From: Oscillospiraceae bacterium
GTDB lineage: Bacteria > Bacillota > Clostridia > Oscillospirales > Acutalibacteraceae
Assembly (NCBI GenBank): GCA_015066465.1
Contig: SVOI01000011.1
Location: 1-51,947, forward strand
Reading direction: 5' to 3'
DNA: 51,947 nt
The position numbers and the translations under genes are program-made. Numbering within the stretch: position 1 is the first letter of the stretch; the number at the start of each line of letters is the position of its first letter. A model generated the notes under the pieces. That model was given only the letters and a program-made list of their open reading frames with translations, searched no databases and was not told where the DNA came from. This document shows, in pieces, positions 40,171 through 48,624 of this stretch.

Positions 40171-41358
40171 ATGATTTCAGAAAAAATGATGAGCTTAGGT
40201 AAAAAAAGTTCGGTAATTCGTGGGATTTTTGAGTATGGTAAAAAAAGAAAGGCAGAAATAGGCGCAGAAAACGTTTTCGATTTTAGCCTCGGTAACCCAA
40301 GTGTACCAGCACCAAAAGAAGTAACAGAAATTATGAAAGAATTTTTAGAAACTGTTCCTGCAGAAGTTCTTCACGGTTATACATCAGGCCCTGGTGATAT
40401 CGGCGTAAGAACTGAAATTGCAAATTACATAAATAATAAATTCAAAGTAGAAGCTTCTGCTAATCTTATTTATATGACCTGTGGTGCGGCGGCGTCTTTA
40501 ACAATTTCTTTAAATGCAATAGTAAATAGTGGCGATGAAGCTATAGTTTTAGCACCATTTTTCCCTGAATACAGAGTCTTTGCAGAACAAGCAGGTGCTA
40601 CATTAAAGGTTGTTCCTTGTAAAAAAGAGGATTTACAAATTGACTTTGTAGCTTTAGAAAAAGCAATTACAAATAAAACAAAAGCAATTATTGTGAATTC
40701 ACCAAATAACCCATCTGGCGTTATTATTCCTGAATGCGATATCATTAAGCTTTCCGAGCTTTTAAACAACAAGCAAGAAGAATATGGTACTGATATCTAT
40801 CTTTTAGCAGATGAACCATACAGAGAGCTTGTTTTCACAGGTGAAGAAGTTCCATATATACCAAAGTATTATGATAACACAATTGTTTGTTATTCATACA
40901 GTAAAGCACTTTCATTACCTGGTGAAAGAATTGGTTATATCTTTGTTTCACCAAAAGTAACTGATTGTGGCGATGTTTATGCTGCAGTTTGTGGCGCTGG
41001 CAGAGCTTTAGGTTACGTTTGTGCTCCAAGTTTAATGCAATATACAATAGCAAAATGCTTAGATAAAACTGCTGACGTCAGCATTTATGAAGCTAACAGA
41101 AAAATGCTTTATGATGCACTTACAGAATACGGCTACACAGTTATAAAACCAGATGGTGCATTTTATATGTTTGTAAAGTCACCAGTAGAGGATGCAAATG
41201 AATTCTGTGAAATGGCTAAAAAATATGAATTGTTATTAGTTCCAAGTGATGACTTTGGTGTTAATGGCTTTGTGAGAATTTCTTACTGTGTTTCACCAGA
41301 ACAAATTGAGAATTCATTACCAGCATTCAAGAAATTAATTGAGGAATATAAAAAATGA
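40171..41358 (+). CDS. Class I/II PLP-dependent aminotransferase, probably aromatic or prephenate-directed
   Basis: A 395-residue fold-type I aminotransferase. NSPNNPSGVI, LLADEPYRELVF and the PLP lysine in CYSYSKALSLPGERIGYIF are the core motifs; DFSLGNPSVPAPKEV is typical of AspB-like clostridial enzymes. As first gene of the shikimate/Phe operon it most likely transaminates phenylpyruvate (or prephenate) to give phenylalanine (or arogenate); the choice cannot be read from sequence. ATG at 40171 is used because AGGAG is 7 bases upstream. A longer open frame reaching back to 40045 would run through the attenuator terminator and is not credible. It overlaps pheA by 4 bases. Confidence 0.87.
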   Translation: MISEKMMSLGKKSSVIRGIFEYGKKRKAEIGAENVFDFSLGNPSVPAPKEVTEIMKEFLETVPAEVLHGYTSGPGDIGVRTEIANYINNKFKVEASANLIYMTCGAAASLTISLNAIVNSGDEAIVLAPFFPEYRVFAEQAGATLKVVPCKKEDLQIDFVALEKAITNKTKAIIVNSPNNPSGVIIPECDIIKLSELLNNKQEEYGTDIYLLADEPYRELVFTGEEVPYIPKYYDNTIVCYSYSKALSLPGERIGYIFVSPKVTDCGDVYAAVCGAGRALGYVCAPSLMQYTIAKCLDKTADVSIYEANRKMLYDALTEYGYTVIKPDGAFYMFVKSPVEDANEFCEMAKKYELLLVPSDDFGVNGFVRISYCVSPEQIENSLPAFKKLIEEYKK

Positions 41359-42455
41359 GCGACATTAATGAATTACAACAAGCAAGAGAAATAATCAACG
41401 ATGTTGATAAGCAAATAGCAGTATTGTTTGAGAAAAGAATGAATGCTGCAAAGATGGTTGCCGATTATAAAAAGAAAAATGGGCTTCCTGTTGAGGACCT
41501 CGATAGAGAAAAAGCATTGGTTGAAAAAATGCTTCCGTTAATAGAAAACGAAGAACTTAAAAGCTATTACATCGGCTTTATGAATAACACTATGGAGATT
41601 TCTAAAGCCTATCAAAGAAGGCTCCTCGACGGAATGAAGGTTGCTTTTTCAGGTGTTAAAGGTGCCTTTGCTGATATAGCAGTTAAAAGAATATTCCCTT
41701 ACGCTGAAAGAGTATCTTACAAGAATTTCAAAGCGGCTTATAAGGCAGTTGAAAATGGTGAATGTGACTGCGCAGTTTTACCTATTGAAAACAGTTACGA
41801 AGGCGACGTCGGTCAGGTAATGGACTTAACATATTTCGGTTCATTATATATAAACGGCATTTTCGATTTACCGGTAGAACAAAATCTTTTCGGTACTAAA
41901 GATGCCCATATAAATGACATCAAGTCAGTAATAAGTCATAAACAAGCTTTAGGTCAGTGTGCAGAGTATATTAATGAACACGGCTTTGAAACAATTGAAG
42001 AGGTTAACACCGCAGTAGCCGCTAAAAAAGTGTTTGAATTAAACGATAAAACACAAGCTGTTATTTGCAGTATTGAAGCTGGTGAAGAATACGGCTTGAA
42101 GCTTCTTGATAGAAAAATCAATAAAAACAGTACAAATACAACACGCTTTGCAGTTTTCTCAAGAGTTCAGCGTGATGTTTCACCTAAGAGTGATACAAAC
42201 TTTATTCTTTTATTTACAGTTAAGGATGAAGCGGGTTCACTCGGTAAAGCAATTTCTGTTTTTGGAGAAAGTGGTTACAACTTAAAAACTCTTAAAAGCA
42301 GACCTTCAAAAGATGTTATATGGAATTATTACTTCTTTGTTGAGGGTGAAGGTAAGCTCACAAAAGAAGCAGAAGATGAGCTTATAAAATCACTTTCAGG
42401 CGTATGTACTAATGTGCGTCTTGTAGGTAAATTTACAAAAGAAATGAGAATTTAA
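41355..42455 (+). CDS. pheA: Bifunctional chorismate mutase / prephenate dehydratase
   Basis: A 366-residue enzyme that takes chorismate through prephenate to phenylpyruvate. An AroQ-type chorismate mutase domain spans 1-90 (LQQAREIINDVDKQIAVLFEKRM, Arg and Lys active-site residues). The prephenate dehydratase domain covers about 95-275, with the TRF motif in STNTTRFAVFSR. A C-terminal ACT domain covers 285-366 (DEAGSLGKAISVFGESGYNLKTLKSRPSK). In the ACT domain the Phe-binding ESRP motif of well-studied homologues reads KSRP here. ATGA overlap with the aminotransferase gene. Confidence 0.95.
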   Translation: MSDINELQQAREIINDVDKQIAVLFEKRMNAAKMVADYKKKNGLPVEDLDREKALVEKMLPLIENEELKSYYIGFMNNTMEISKAYQRRLLDGMKVAFSGVKGAFADIAVKRIFPYAERVSYKNFKAAYKAVENGECDCAVLPIENSYEGDVGQVMDLTYFGSLYINGIFDLPVEQNLFGTKDAHINDIKSVISHKQALGQCAEYINEHGFETIEEVNTAVAAKKVFELNDKTQAVICSIEAGEEYGLKLLDRKINKNSTNTTRFAVFSRVQRDVSPKSDTNFILLFTVKDEAGSLGKAISVFGESGYNLKTLKSRPSKDVIWNYYFFVEGEGKLTKEAEDELIKSLSGVCTNVRLVGKFTKEMRI

Positions 42456-42461
42456 GGTTTT

Positions 42462-43469
42462 ATGATTATAAATGTAAAAACAGAGAGTGGCAGTTACGAT
42501 ATTACGTTAAAACGAAATGCCATTAATGAAGTAAGTAGCATTCTTGATATAAAAGGTAAAGCACTTATCGTTACCGATAGTGGCGTGCCAGAGGAGTATT
42601 CAAAAATTGTTGCAAGTCAGATTAAAAATAGTGTTATTTACACCTTCCCACAAGGTGAACAGAGCAAAAATTTTGAGACGTATTCTGCACTTTTGAAAAC
42701 ACTTGCTGAGAATAATTTTGACAGAAGCGATTGTGTAATTGCAGTCGGCGGTGGCGTTACGGGTGATATGGCTGGGTTTACTGCCGCTACATATATGCGT
42801 GGTATTAAGTTTTACAATATCCCAACAACACTTCTTTCTCAGGTCGATTCTTCCATAGGCGGTAAAACTGCAATAGACTTTTTAGGCTATAAAAATTTAG
42901 TTGGTGCGTTTTATCAACCGAATGCAGTAATAATTGACCCTGATGCTTTAAAAACGTTACCTAAAAGGCATTTTAATAACGGACTTTGTGAAAGTATTAA
43001 AATGGCTGCAACTTCAGACTCTGAACTTTTTAAATTGTTAGAAGAAAACAATGCAGAAGATATAATTGATACAGTAATCGAAAAATCACTTCTTATAAAA
43101 AAACAAGTGGTTGAAGAGGATGAAAAAGAAACAGGGCTTCGTAAGGTTCTCAATTTCGGTCATACAATAGGTCACGCCATTGAAACAGTTACTGGTCTTG
43201 AGGAGCTTTACCACGGTGAATGTGTAGCACTTGGTATGATGTTTATGGCAAGTGGTGAAGCGAAAGAGAGAATTAAAAATCTTCTTACTAAAAACAATTT
43301 ACCAACTGAAACTGATTTTAACGTTGAAGCAGTCTATGAAGCATTACATCACGATAAGAAAAGTGCTGGTAGTGGTGTAAACGTGGTTACAGTTAAAAGT
43401 ATAGGCGAATTCGAGTTCAAATTTTTAGAATACAATGAAATTTATAAAATTCTGAAAGGGGAGAAATAA
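42462..43469 (+). CDS. aroB: 3-dehydroquinate synthase
   Basis: A 335-residue NAD- and metal-dependent enzyme that converts DAHP to 3-dehydroquinate (shikimate step 2). VIAVGGGVTGDMAGFTAATYMRGI and TTLLSQVDSSIGGKTAIDF are the signatures. Metal ligands are expected in the Glu after NGLCESIK and the histidines in FGHTIGHAIE and LYHGECVALGM. Six bases after pheA; the stop is directly followed by aroC. Confidence 0.96.
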   Translation: MIINVKTESGSYDITLKRNAINEVSSILDIKGKALIVTDSGVPEEYSKIVASQIKNSVIYTFPQGEQSKNFETYSALLKTLAENNFDRSDCVIAVGGGVTGDMAGFTAATYMRGIKFYNIPTTLLSQVDSSIGGKTAIDFLGYKNLVGAFYQPNAVIIDPDALKTLPKRHFNNGLCESIKMAATSDSELFKLLEENNAEDIIDTVIEKSLLIKKQVVEEDEKETGLRKVLNFGHTIGHAIETVTGLEELYHGECVALGMMFMASGEAKERIKNLLTKNNLPTETDFNVEAVYEALHHDKKSAGSGVNVVTVKSIGEFEFKFLEYNEIYKILKGEK

Positions 43470-44558
43470 ATGAAAAACACATTCGGCAACAGTGTTGCAT
43501 TGACAGTTTTCGGTGAGAGTCACGGCAATATGATAGGTGCTGTAATTGACGGTTTGCCAGCTGGTATTACTGTAAACGAAGATTTTATTTCTCATCAGTT
43601 GGATTTAAGAAGACCTTATGGTAAAATCTCAACTCCCCGACACGAAGCAGATAAATTTGAGATAGTAAGTGGTGTTTTTAATAATAAAACAACTGGAACA
43701 CCCATTTGCATTGTAATTCCTAACGAAAACACAAAATCTAAAGATTACAACTACGGTATAGCAAGACCAGGTCACGCTGATTTCACAGCATTCAGTAAAT
43801 ATAACGGCTTTGAAGATTATCGTGGTGGCGGTCACTTCAGTGGCAGAATAACTGCAGGGTTAGTAGCAAGTGGTGCTATTGCAATCTCAGCTTTAGAGAA
43901 AAAAGGAATTAAAATAGGCACACATATTAAAAAATGTGCTAATGTTGAAGATGCAGACTTCGGTGATTATATTAAAGATACAAATGAATTAAACAATAAG
44001 CTTTTTGCCGTTTTAGATGATAAAAAAGGCGAAGAGATGATTAAAAAAATAGAAGCTGCTGCATCACAGAATGATAGTGTCGGCGGTGTTTTAGAAACTG
44101 TTGTTACAGGGCTTCCAGCAGGAATTGGTGAGCCTTGGTTCGATTCAGTTGAAAGTATGCTTTCACACGCTCTTTTCTCTGTTCCTGCAGTCAAAGGCGT
44201 TGAATTTGGTGCAGGCTTTAATTGTGTCGATATGCTCGGTAGCGAGATGAACGATGCATTCTTTTATGATGGAGATACTGTCGGGACCATAACTAATAAC
44301 AATGGTGGTATAAACGGTGGTATAACAAATGGAATGCCTGTTATATTCAGATGTGCCATTAAGCCTACTCCTACAATCAGCAAAGAGCAGAATACAATAA
44401 ATTTCGTAACAAACGAAAATATTAAAACTGAAATTCATGGCAGACATGACCCGTGCATTGTTCACAGAGCAAGAGTTGTTGTTGATAGTGTAACAGCCCT
44501 CGTTCTTTGTGATTTGCTTTCACAGAAATTCGGTACAGATTGGCTTGGTGAAAAGTAA
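43470..44558 (+). CDS. aroC: Chorismate synthase
   Basis: A 362-residue FMN-dependent enzyme that makes chorismate from EPSP (step 7). GESHGNMIGAVIDGLPAG (N-terminal signature), RPGHADFTAFSKYNGFEDYRGGGHFSGRITAG and the C-terminal RHDPCIVHRARVVVDS are all present. No spacer to aroB, and it shares one base with aroE-aroK. Confidence 0.97.
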   Translation: MKNTFGNSVALTVFGESHGNMIGAVIDGLPAGITVNEDFISHQLDLRRPYGKISTPRHEADKFEIVSGVFNNKTTGTPICIVIPNENTKSKDYNYGIARPGHADFTAFSKYNGFEDYRGGGHFSGRITAGLVASGAIAISALEKKGIKIGTHIKKCANVEDADFGDYIKDTNELNNKLFAVLDDKKGEEMIKKIEAAASQNDSVGGVLETVVTGLPAGIGEPWFDSVESMLSHALFSVPAVKGVEFGAGFNCVDMLGSEMNDAFFYDGDTVGTITNNNGGINGGITNGMPVIFRCAIKPTPTISKEQNTINFVTNENIKTEIHGRHDPCIVHRARVVVDSVTALVLCDLLSQKFGTDWLGEK

Positions 44559-45793
44559 TGGAATATGGTTGCATAGGCGAAAAATTAGCCCATAGCTTTT
44601 CTAAAGAAATACATAACGCTTTAACCGATTATCAGTATGAGTTAAAAGAACTCGCAAAAGATGAAGTTGATGTCTTTATGACTGAGCATAACTTTAAAGC
44701 GATAAACGTTACAATTCCATATAAACAAACTGTTATACCTTTCCTCGATTTTATTGCAGATGAAGCAAAAGAAATTGGTGCAGTAAATACAGTTGTAAAT
44801 AAAGCTGGTAAGCTTTTTGGCTATAATACAGATTTTTTCGGTATGAAAAGTCTTATTGAAAGAACAGGCATTGTAGTAGAAAATAAAACTGTTGCAATTT
44901 TAGGCGGTGGTGGTACTGCAAAAACTGCTGAAGCTGTGTCAAAGTCTTTGGGTGCAAAAACGATTTATAAAGTATCAAGAAGCAGTAAAGAAAGCTTTAT
45001 TACTTACGATGAGCTTTATAATATAAGTGATACGATAGACGTAATTATCAACACAACACCAGTAGGTATGTACCCGAATATATATGAATCAGCCGTAGAA
45101 ATTGAAAGGTTTAAAAATCTTTCTGGTGTAGTTGATGCAGTATATAACCCTCTTCGCTCAAAACTCGTTTCTGATGCTCTTAACAGAAATATCAAAGCGG
45201 TCGGCGGTCTTTATATGCTCGTAGCACAGGCGGCTTTTGCAGTTGAATATTTTATAGATATAAAAATCGAAAAAGATAAAATAGAGGATGTATTCAATAC
45301 ACTCTTTAAGAAAAAAGAAAACATTGTCTTAATAGGTATGCCGTCATCCGGCAAATCTACAGTAGGCAATATTCTTTCTAAAAAATTAAAAAGAGAGTTT
45401 TTTGACAGTGATTTACTTGTAGCAGAAACTGAAAATATGACTATTCCCGATATTTTTGAGAGTAAGGGTGAAGCATATTTCAGAAATGCTGAAACAGAAG
45501 CAATTTTTACTCTTTCAAAAAACAATTCTTCTGTAATATCAACTGGTGGCGGTGCTGTTTTAAATAAAAAGAATATTGAACTTTTAAAAGAAAACGGCAA
45601 AGTGTTCTTTTTAGACAGACCATTAGAAATGCTTATAACAACAAGTGACAGACCGCTCTCATCAAATAAAAGCGATTTAGAAAAGCGATATAACGAAAGA
45701 TATGATTTATATAAAGCTTCTGCTGATATAAAAATAGATGCAAGTGGTACAGTTGAAGACGTAATAAACCAGATTATGAAGGTGACAGAATGA
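44558..45793 (+). CDS. aroE-aroK: Fused shikimate dehydrogenase - shikimate kinase
   Basis: A 411-residue two-domain enzyme for steps 4 and 5. Residues 1-250 are shikimate dehydrogenase: GEKLAHSFSKEIHN (substrate site), the catalytic Lys in NVTIPYKQ, Asp in NTDFFGM, the NADP-binding VAILGGGGTAKTA, and Gln in LYMLVAQAAFAVEYF. Residues 265-411 are shikimate kinase: Walker A GMPSSGKSTVG, the shikimate-binding Asp in FFDSDLLV, STGGGAVL, and lid arginines RPLSSNK/EKRYNERY. Both active sites look intact. It overlaps aroC by 1 base and aroQ by 4. Confidence 0.95.
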   Translation: MEYGCIGEKLAHSFSKEIHNALTDYQYELKELAKDEVDVFMTEHNFKAINVTIPYKQTVIPFLDFIADEAKEIGAVNTVVNKAGKLFGYNTDFFGMKSLIERTGIVVENKTVAILGGGGTAKTAEAVSKSLGAKTIYKVSRSSKESFITYDELYNISDTIDVIINTTPVGMYPNIYESAVEIERFKNLSGVVDAVYNPLRSKLVSDALNRNIKAVGGLYMLVAQAAFAVEYFIDIKIEKDKIEDVFNTLFKKKENIVLIGMPSSGKSTVGNILSKKLKREFFDSDLLVAETENMTIPDIFESKGEAYFRNAETEAIFTLSKNNSSVISTGGGAVLNKKNIELLKENGKVFFLDRPLEMLITTSDRPLSSNKSDLEKRYNERYDLYKASADIKIDASGTVEDVINQIMKVTE

Positions 45794-46221
45794 AAATCCT
45801 TGTTATTAATGGACCAAATATTAATATGTTGGGCGTACGTGAGCCTGAGATTTATGGCAAAGAAACATATATAAATCTTGTTGAGAAAATAGAGAAATAT
45901 GCAAAAGAAAACTGGGTAGAGGTAAAGTGCTTCCAGTCAAATCACGAAGGTGATATTATTGACGAAATCCAGAAAGCATATAAAAACTTTGATGGTATTG
46001 TAATAAATCCTGCCGCGTATACTCATACAAGCGTTGCAATACTTGATGCTTTGAAAGCGGTTTCAATTCCAACAGTTGAAGTGCATATTTCAGAGGTTTC
46101 AGAGCGTGAAGCATTTAGACAAATAAGCTTTGTACGTGAATATGCTTTTAAAACTATCACAGGTCACGGCACAGATGGTTATTTAGAAGCAATAGATGCT
46201 TTACTTGGAGAATTAAGATAA
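45790..46221 (+). CDS. aroQ: Type II 3-dehydroquinate dehydratase
   Basis: A 143-residue dodecamer-forming enzyme for step 3. ILVINGPNINMLGVREPEIYG holds the catalytic Asn/Arg/Tyr region. FQSNHEGDIID, NPAAYTHTSVAILDAL (catalytic His) and VEVHISEVSEREAFRQ follow the family pattern. Normal length. It overlaps aroE-aroK by 4 bases and aroA by 1. Confidence 0.96.
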   Translation: MKILVINGPNINMLGVREPEIYGKETYINLVEKIEKYAKENWVEVKCFQSNHEGDIIDEIQKAYKNFDGIVINPAAYTHTSVAILDALKAVSIPTVEVHISEVSEREAFRQISFVREYAFKTITGHGTDGYLEAIDALLGELR

Positions 46222-47429
46222 TGATTGCAGAAATTTATAAAAGTAAAGCAAATGGTGAAATAGTTGCACGTTCTTCTAAAAGCTATATGCATCGTGCATT
46301 AATCGGTGCAGCACTTTCAGATGGCGAAACTGTTATTGAAAATATAGCTGAGTCAGAAGATATAACAGCAACTACAAAATGCCTTGAAGCTCTTGGTGCT
46401 GAAATTTACATTTCTGGTACAACACTCAGGGTTAAAGGTGCACCACCCAAAAGTAAATTAAAAAATCTTTCTCTTTTTGCAAATGAAAGTGGTAGTACGT
46501 TACGATTTTTAATTCCGGTTTCATTATTATATAGTGAGTCAGTTGAATTTACTGGTAGCAAAAGGCTTTTAGAAAGACCACAAACAGTTTATGAAGAATT
46601 ATTTCCAAGGAAAAATTGCTTTATAAAAAGAAGTGAAAAAAGTATTTCTGTCGGCGGAAATTTAACTGGTGGCGTTTATGAATGTAAGGGTAATATAAGC
46701 AGTCAGTTTTTAACAGGACTTCTATTTACCTTGCCTCTTTTAAATGAGAATAGTGAAATAAAACTTACGACACCTTTACAAAGCTCCCCATATATTGACT
46801 TAACCTTAGAAATTTTAAATGAGTTTGGAATTAATATTGAAAGACCAGATGACAGAACGTTTAAAATAAAAGGTAATCAAAAATTTAAAGCAACAAAGCT
46901 TTATTGTGAGGGTGATTGGTCAAACTCTGCATTTTTAGAGGCGTTCAATTTAATCGGCGGTAACGTTAACGTCGGTGGCTTAAATATAAACAGTACACAA
47001 GGTGACAAAATATATAGAGAATATTTTGAAAACTTAAAGCAGGGTACACCCGTTTTAGATATTACAGATTGCCCCGATTTAGCACCGATTTTAATGACTA
47101 TGGCTACACTTTTAAATGGTGTTGTTTTAAAGGGTACAAGTCGTCTTAAAATAAAAGAAAGTGACCGTGGAGAAGTAATGAAAAATGAACTTTCAAAATT
47201 TTCTGCCGATATTACTGTTCTTGAAGATGAAATAATAATAAAAAAAGCAGATTTAAAAACGCCAACCGAAAATCTTTGTGGTAATAACGACCACAGAATT
47301 GCTATGTCACTTACAGTAATTTCAAGTGCTTTCGGTGGTGTTGTAGAAAATGCAGAATGTGTTAATAAAAGTTACCCGTTATTTTTTGAGGATTGCGAGA
47401 AACTTGGTATAAAAATTAAATTAAAATGA
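46221..47429 (+). CDS. aroA: 3-phosphoshikimate 1-carboxyvinyltransferase (EPSP synthase)
   Basis: A 402-residue enzyme that joins shikimate-3-phosphate and PEP (step 6). SKSYMHRALIGAAL is the N-terminal substrate motif, GNISSQFLTGLLFTLPLL is the mid-domain motif, and RLKIKESDRGEVMKNEL contains the catalytic Asp/Glu-Ser-Asp-Arg region. The PEP-site loop reads NESGSTLRFLIP, which differs from the NAGTAMRPL form of classical enterobacterial enzymes. Slightly shorter than the usual 420-430 residues. Confidence 0.94.
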   Translation: MIAEIYKSKANGEIVARSSKSYMHRALIGAALSDGETVIENIAESEDITATTKCLEALGAEIYISGTTLRVKGAPPKSKLKNLSLFANESGSTLRFLIPVSLLYSESVEFTGSKRLLERPQTVYEELFPRKNCFIKRSEKSISVGGNLTGGVYECKGNISSQFLTGLLFTLPLLNENSEIKLTTPLQSSPYIDLTLEILNEFGINIERPDDRTFKIKGNQKFKATKLYCEGDWSNSAFLEAFNLIGGNVNVGGLNINSTQGDKIYREYFENLKQGTPVLDITDCPDLAPILMTMATLLNGVVLKGTSRLKIKESDRGEVMKNELSKFSADITVLEDEIIIKKADLKTPTENLCGNNDHRIAMSLTVISSAFGGVVENAECVNKSYPLFFEDCEKLGIKIKLK

Positions 47430-47445
47430 TGGAAGTGTTTAAAAA

Positions 47446-48474
47446 ATGAGTATGAATTTCAAAGGGAAATTACCAATCCCACAAGAAGTAAAGGAAAGAT
47501 TTCCTTTAACAAAAGAAATGGCAGAACAAAAGGCTAAAAATGACGAAGAAATTAAAAAGGTTTTTTCTGGCGAGTCAGATAAATTCCTTCTCGTAATTGG
47601 TCCTTGCTCTGCTGACTATAAAGATGCAGTATTAGATTACATTCACAGACTTCGTGAGGTTCAGGAAAAGGTAAAAGATAAAATCTTTATTATTCCAAGA
47701 ATTTACACAAATAAGCCAAGAACAACAGGCGACGGCTACAAAGGTATGGTTCACCAGCCAAATCCAGACAAAGAGCCAGATATGTATGAGGGTATTGTTG
47801 CAATTCGTGATATACATATGTCAGCATTAAAAGAAACAGGCTTCTCTTGTGCAGATGAAATGCTCTACCCAGATAACTACCGTTATCTTTCAGATGTTCT
47901 TTCTTACGTTGCTATTGGTGCAAGAAGTGTTGAAAATCAACAACACCGTCTTGCTGCAAGTGGTCTTGAAGTGCCGGTTGGTATGAAAAACCCTACAAGT
48001 GGTGATTTATCAATTATGATGAATGCAATTACAGCAGCTCAGCACAAGCATACATTCATTTATCGTGGTTGGGAAGTAACAAGTGACGGCAACCCTTATG
48101 CACACGCTATTATGCGTGGATTTGTTGACAGAGATGGTCACTCAATTTCTAACTATCACTATGAAGATTTACAGAAATTAAGCGATTTATATGCGGCTTC
48201 TGGTCTTACAAATCCTGCTGCAATTATTGACGTAAACCATGCAAACTCTGGTAAAAAATATCTTGAGCAAATAAGAATTACAAAAGACGTTCTTTACAGT
48301 ATGGCACACAATAATGACATCAAAAAGCTCGTTAAAGGCTTGATGATTGAAAGCTATATTGAAGACGGCGCACAAAAAATAGGCGAAAATATTTATGGTA
48401 AATCAATCACAGACCCATGTCTTGGTTGGGAAAAAACCGAAAAACTTATTTACGATATTGCAGAATATTTATAA
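47446..48474 (+). CDS. aroF: 3-deoxy-D-arabino-heptulosonate-7-phosphate (DAHP) synthase, AroG-type
   Basis: A 342-residue type I-alpha DAHP synthase, the first committed step (PEP + erythrose-4-phosphate). VIGPCSADYKDAVLDYIHRL, PRIYTNKPRTTGDGYKGMVHQP, GARSVENQQHRLAASGLEVPVGMKNPTSGD and the metal His/Asp in IIDVNHANSGKK are family motifs. The AroG-type N-terminal extension is short. The sequence suggests an AroF/AroG/AroH-like enzyme, but which amino acid inhibits it cannot be read. Last gene of the operon, 16 bases after aroA, with GGAAG upstream of the ATG. The symbol aroF is generic. Confidence 0.93.
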   Translation: MSMNFKGKLPIPQEVKERFPLTKEMAEQKAKNDEEIKKVFSGESDKFLLVIGPCSADYKDAVLDYIHRLREVQEKVKDKIFIIPRIYTNKPRTTGDGYKGMVHQPNPDKEPDMYEGIVAIRDIHMSALKETGFSCADEMLYPDNYRYLSDVLSYVAIGARSVENQQHRLAASGLEVPVGMKNPTSGDLSIMMNAITAAQHKHTFIYRGWEVTSDGNPYAHAIMRGFVDRDGHSISNYHYEDLQKLSDLYAASGLTNPAAIIDVNHANSGKKYLEQIRITKDVLYSMAHNNDIKKLVKGLMIESYIEDGAQKIGENIYGKSITDPCLGWEKTEKLIYDIAEYL

Positions 48475-48488
48475 TTTAAATCAAACAG

Positions 48489-48522
48489 GACTCGGTTAGT
48501 AAAGTAACCGGGTCATGTTTTT
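48489..48522 (+). terminator. Terminator of the aromatic operon
   Basis: GACTCGGTTA (48489-48498) pairs with TAACCGGGTC (48505-48514; one G-T), followed by ATG and a five- to six-T run. Confidence 0.8.
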
Positions 48523-48584
48523 AAAAAAAGGTCGAAAAAAACCGCCTGAAATCAATAAAAAACCTTTAATTTTATATAATAATG

Positions 48585-48593
48585 TGTTACAAT
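48585..48593 (+). promoter_or_regulatory. Candidate extended -10 promoter of the WYL gene
   Basis: TGTTACAAT (48585-48593). A second TATAAT is at 48575-48580. Neither has a good -35. Confidence 0.4.
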
Positions 48594-48624
48594 AATATAA
48601 ATTATAAATTTTAAAGGTGATTTT

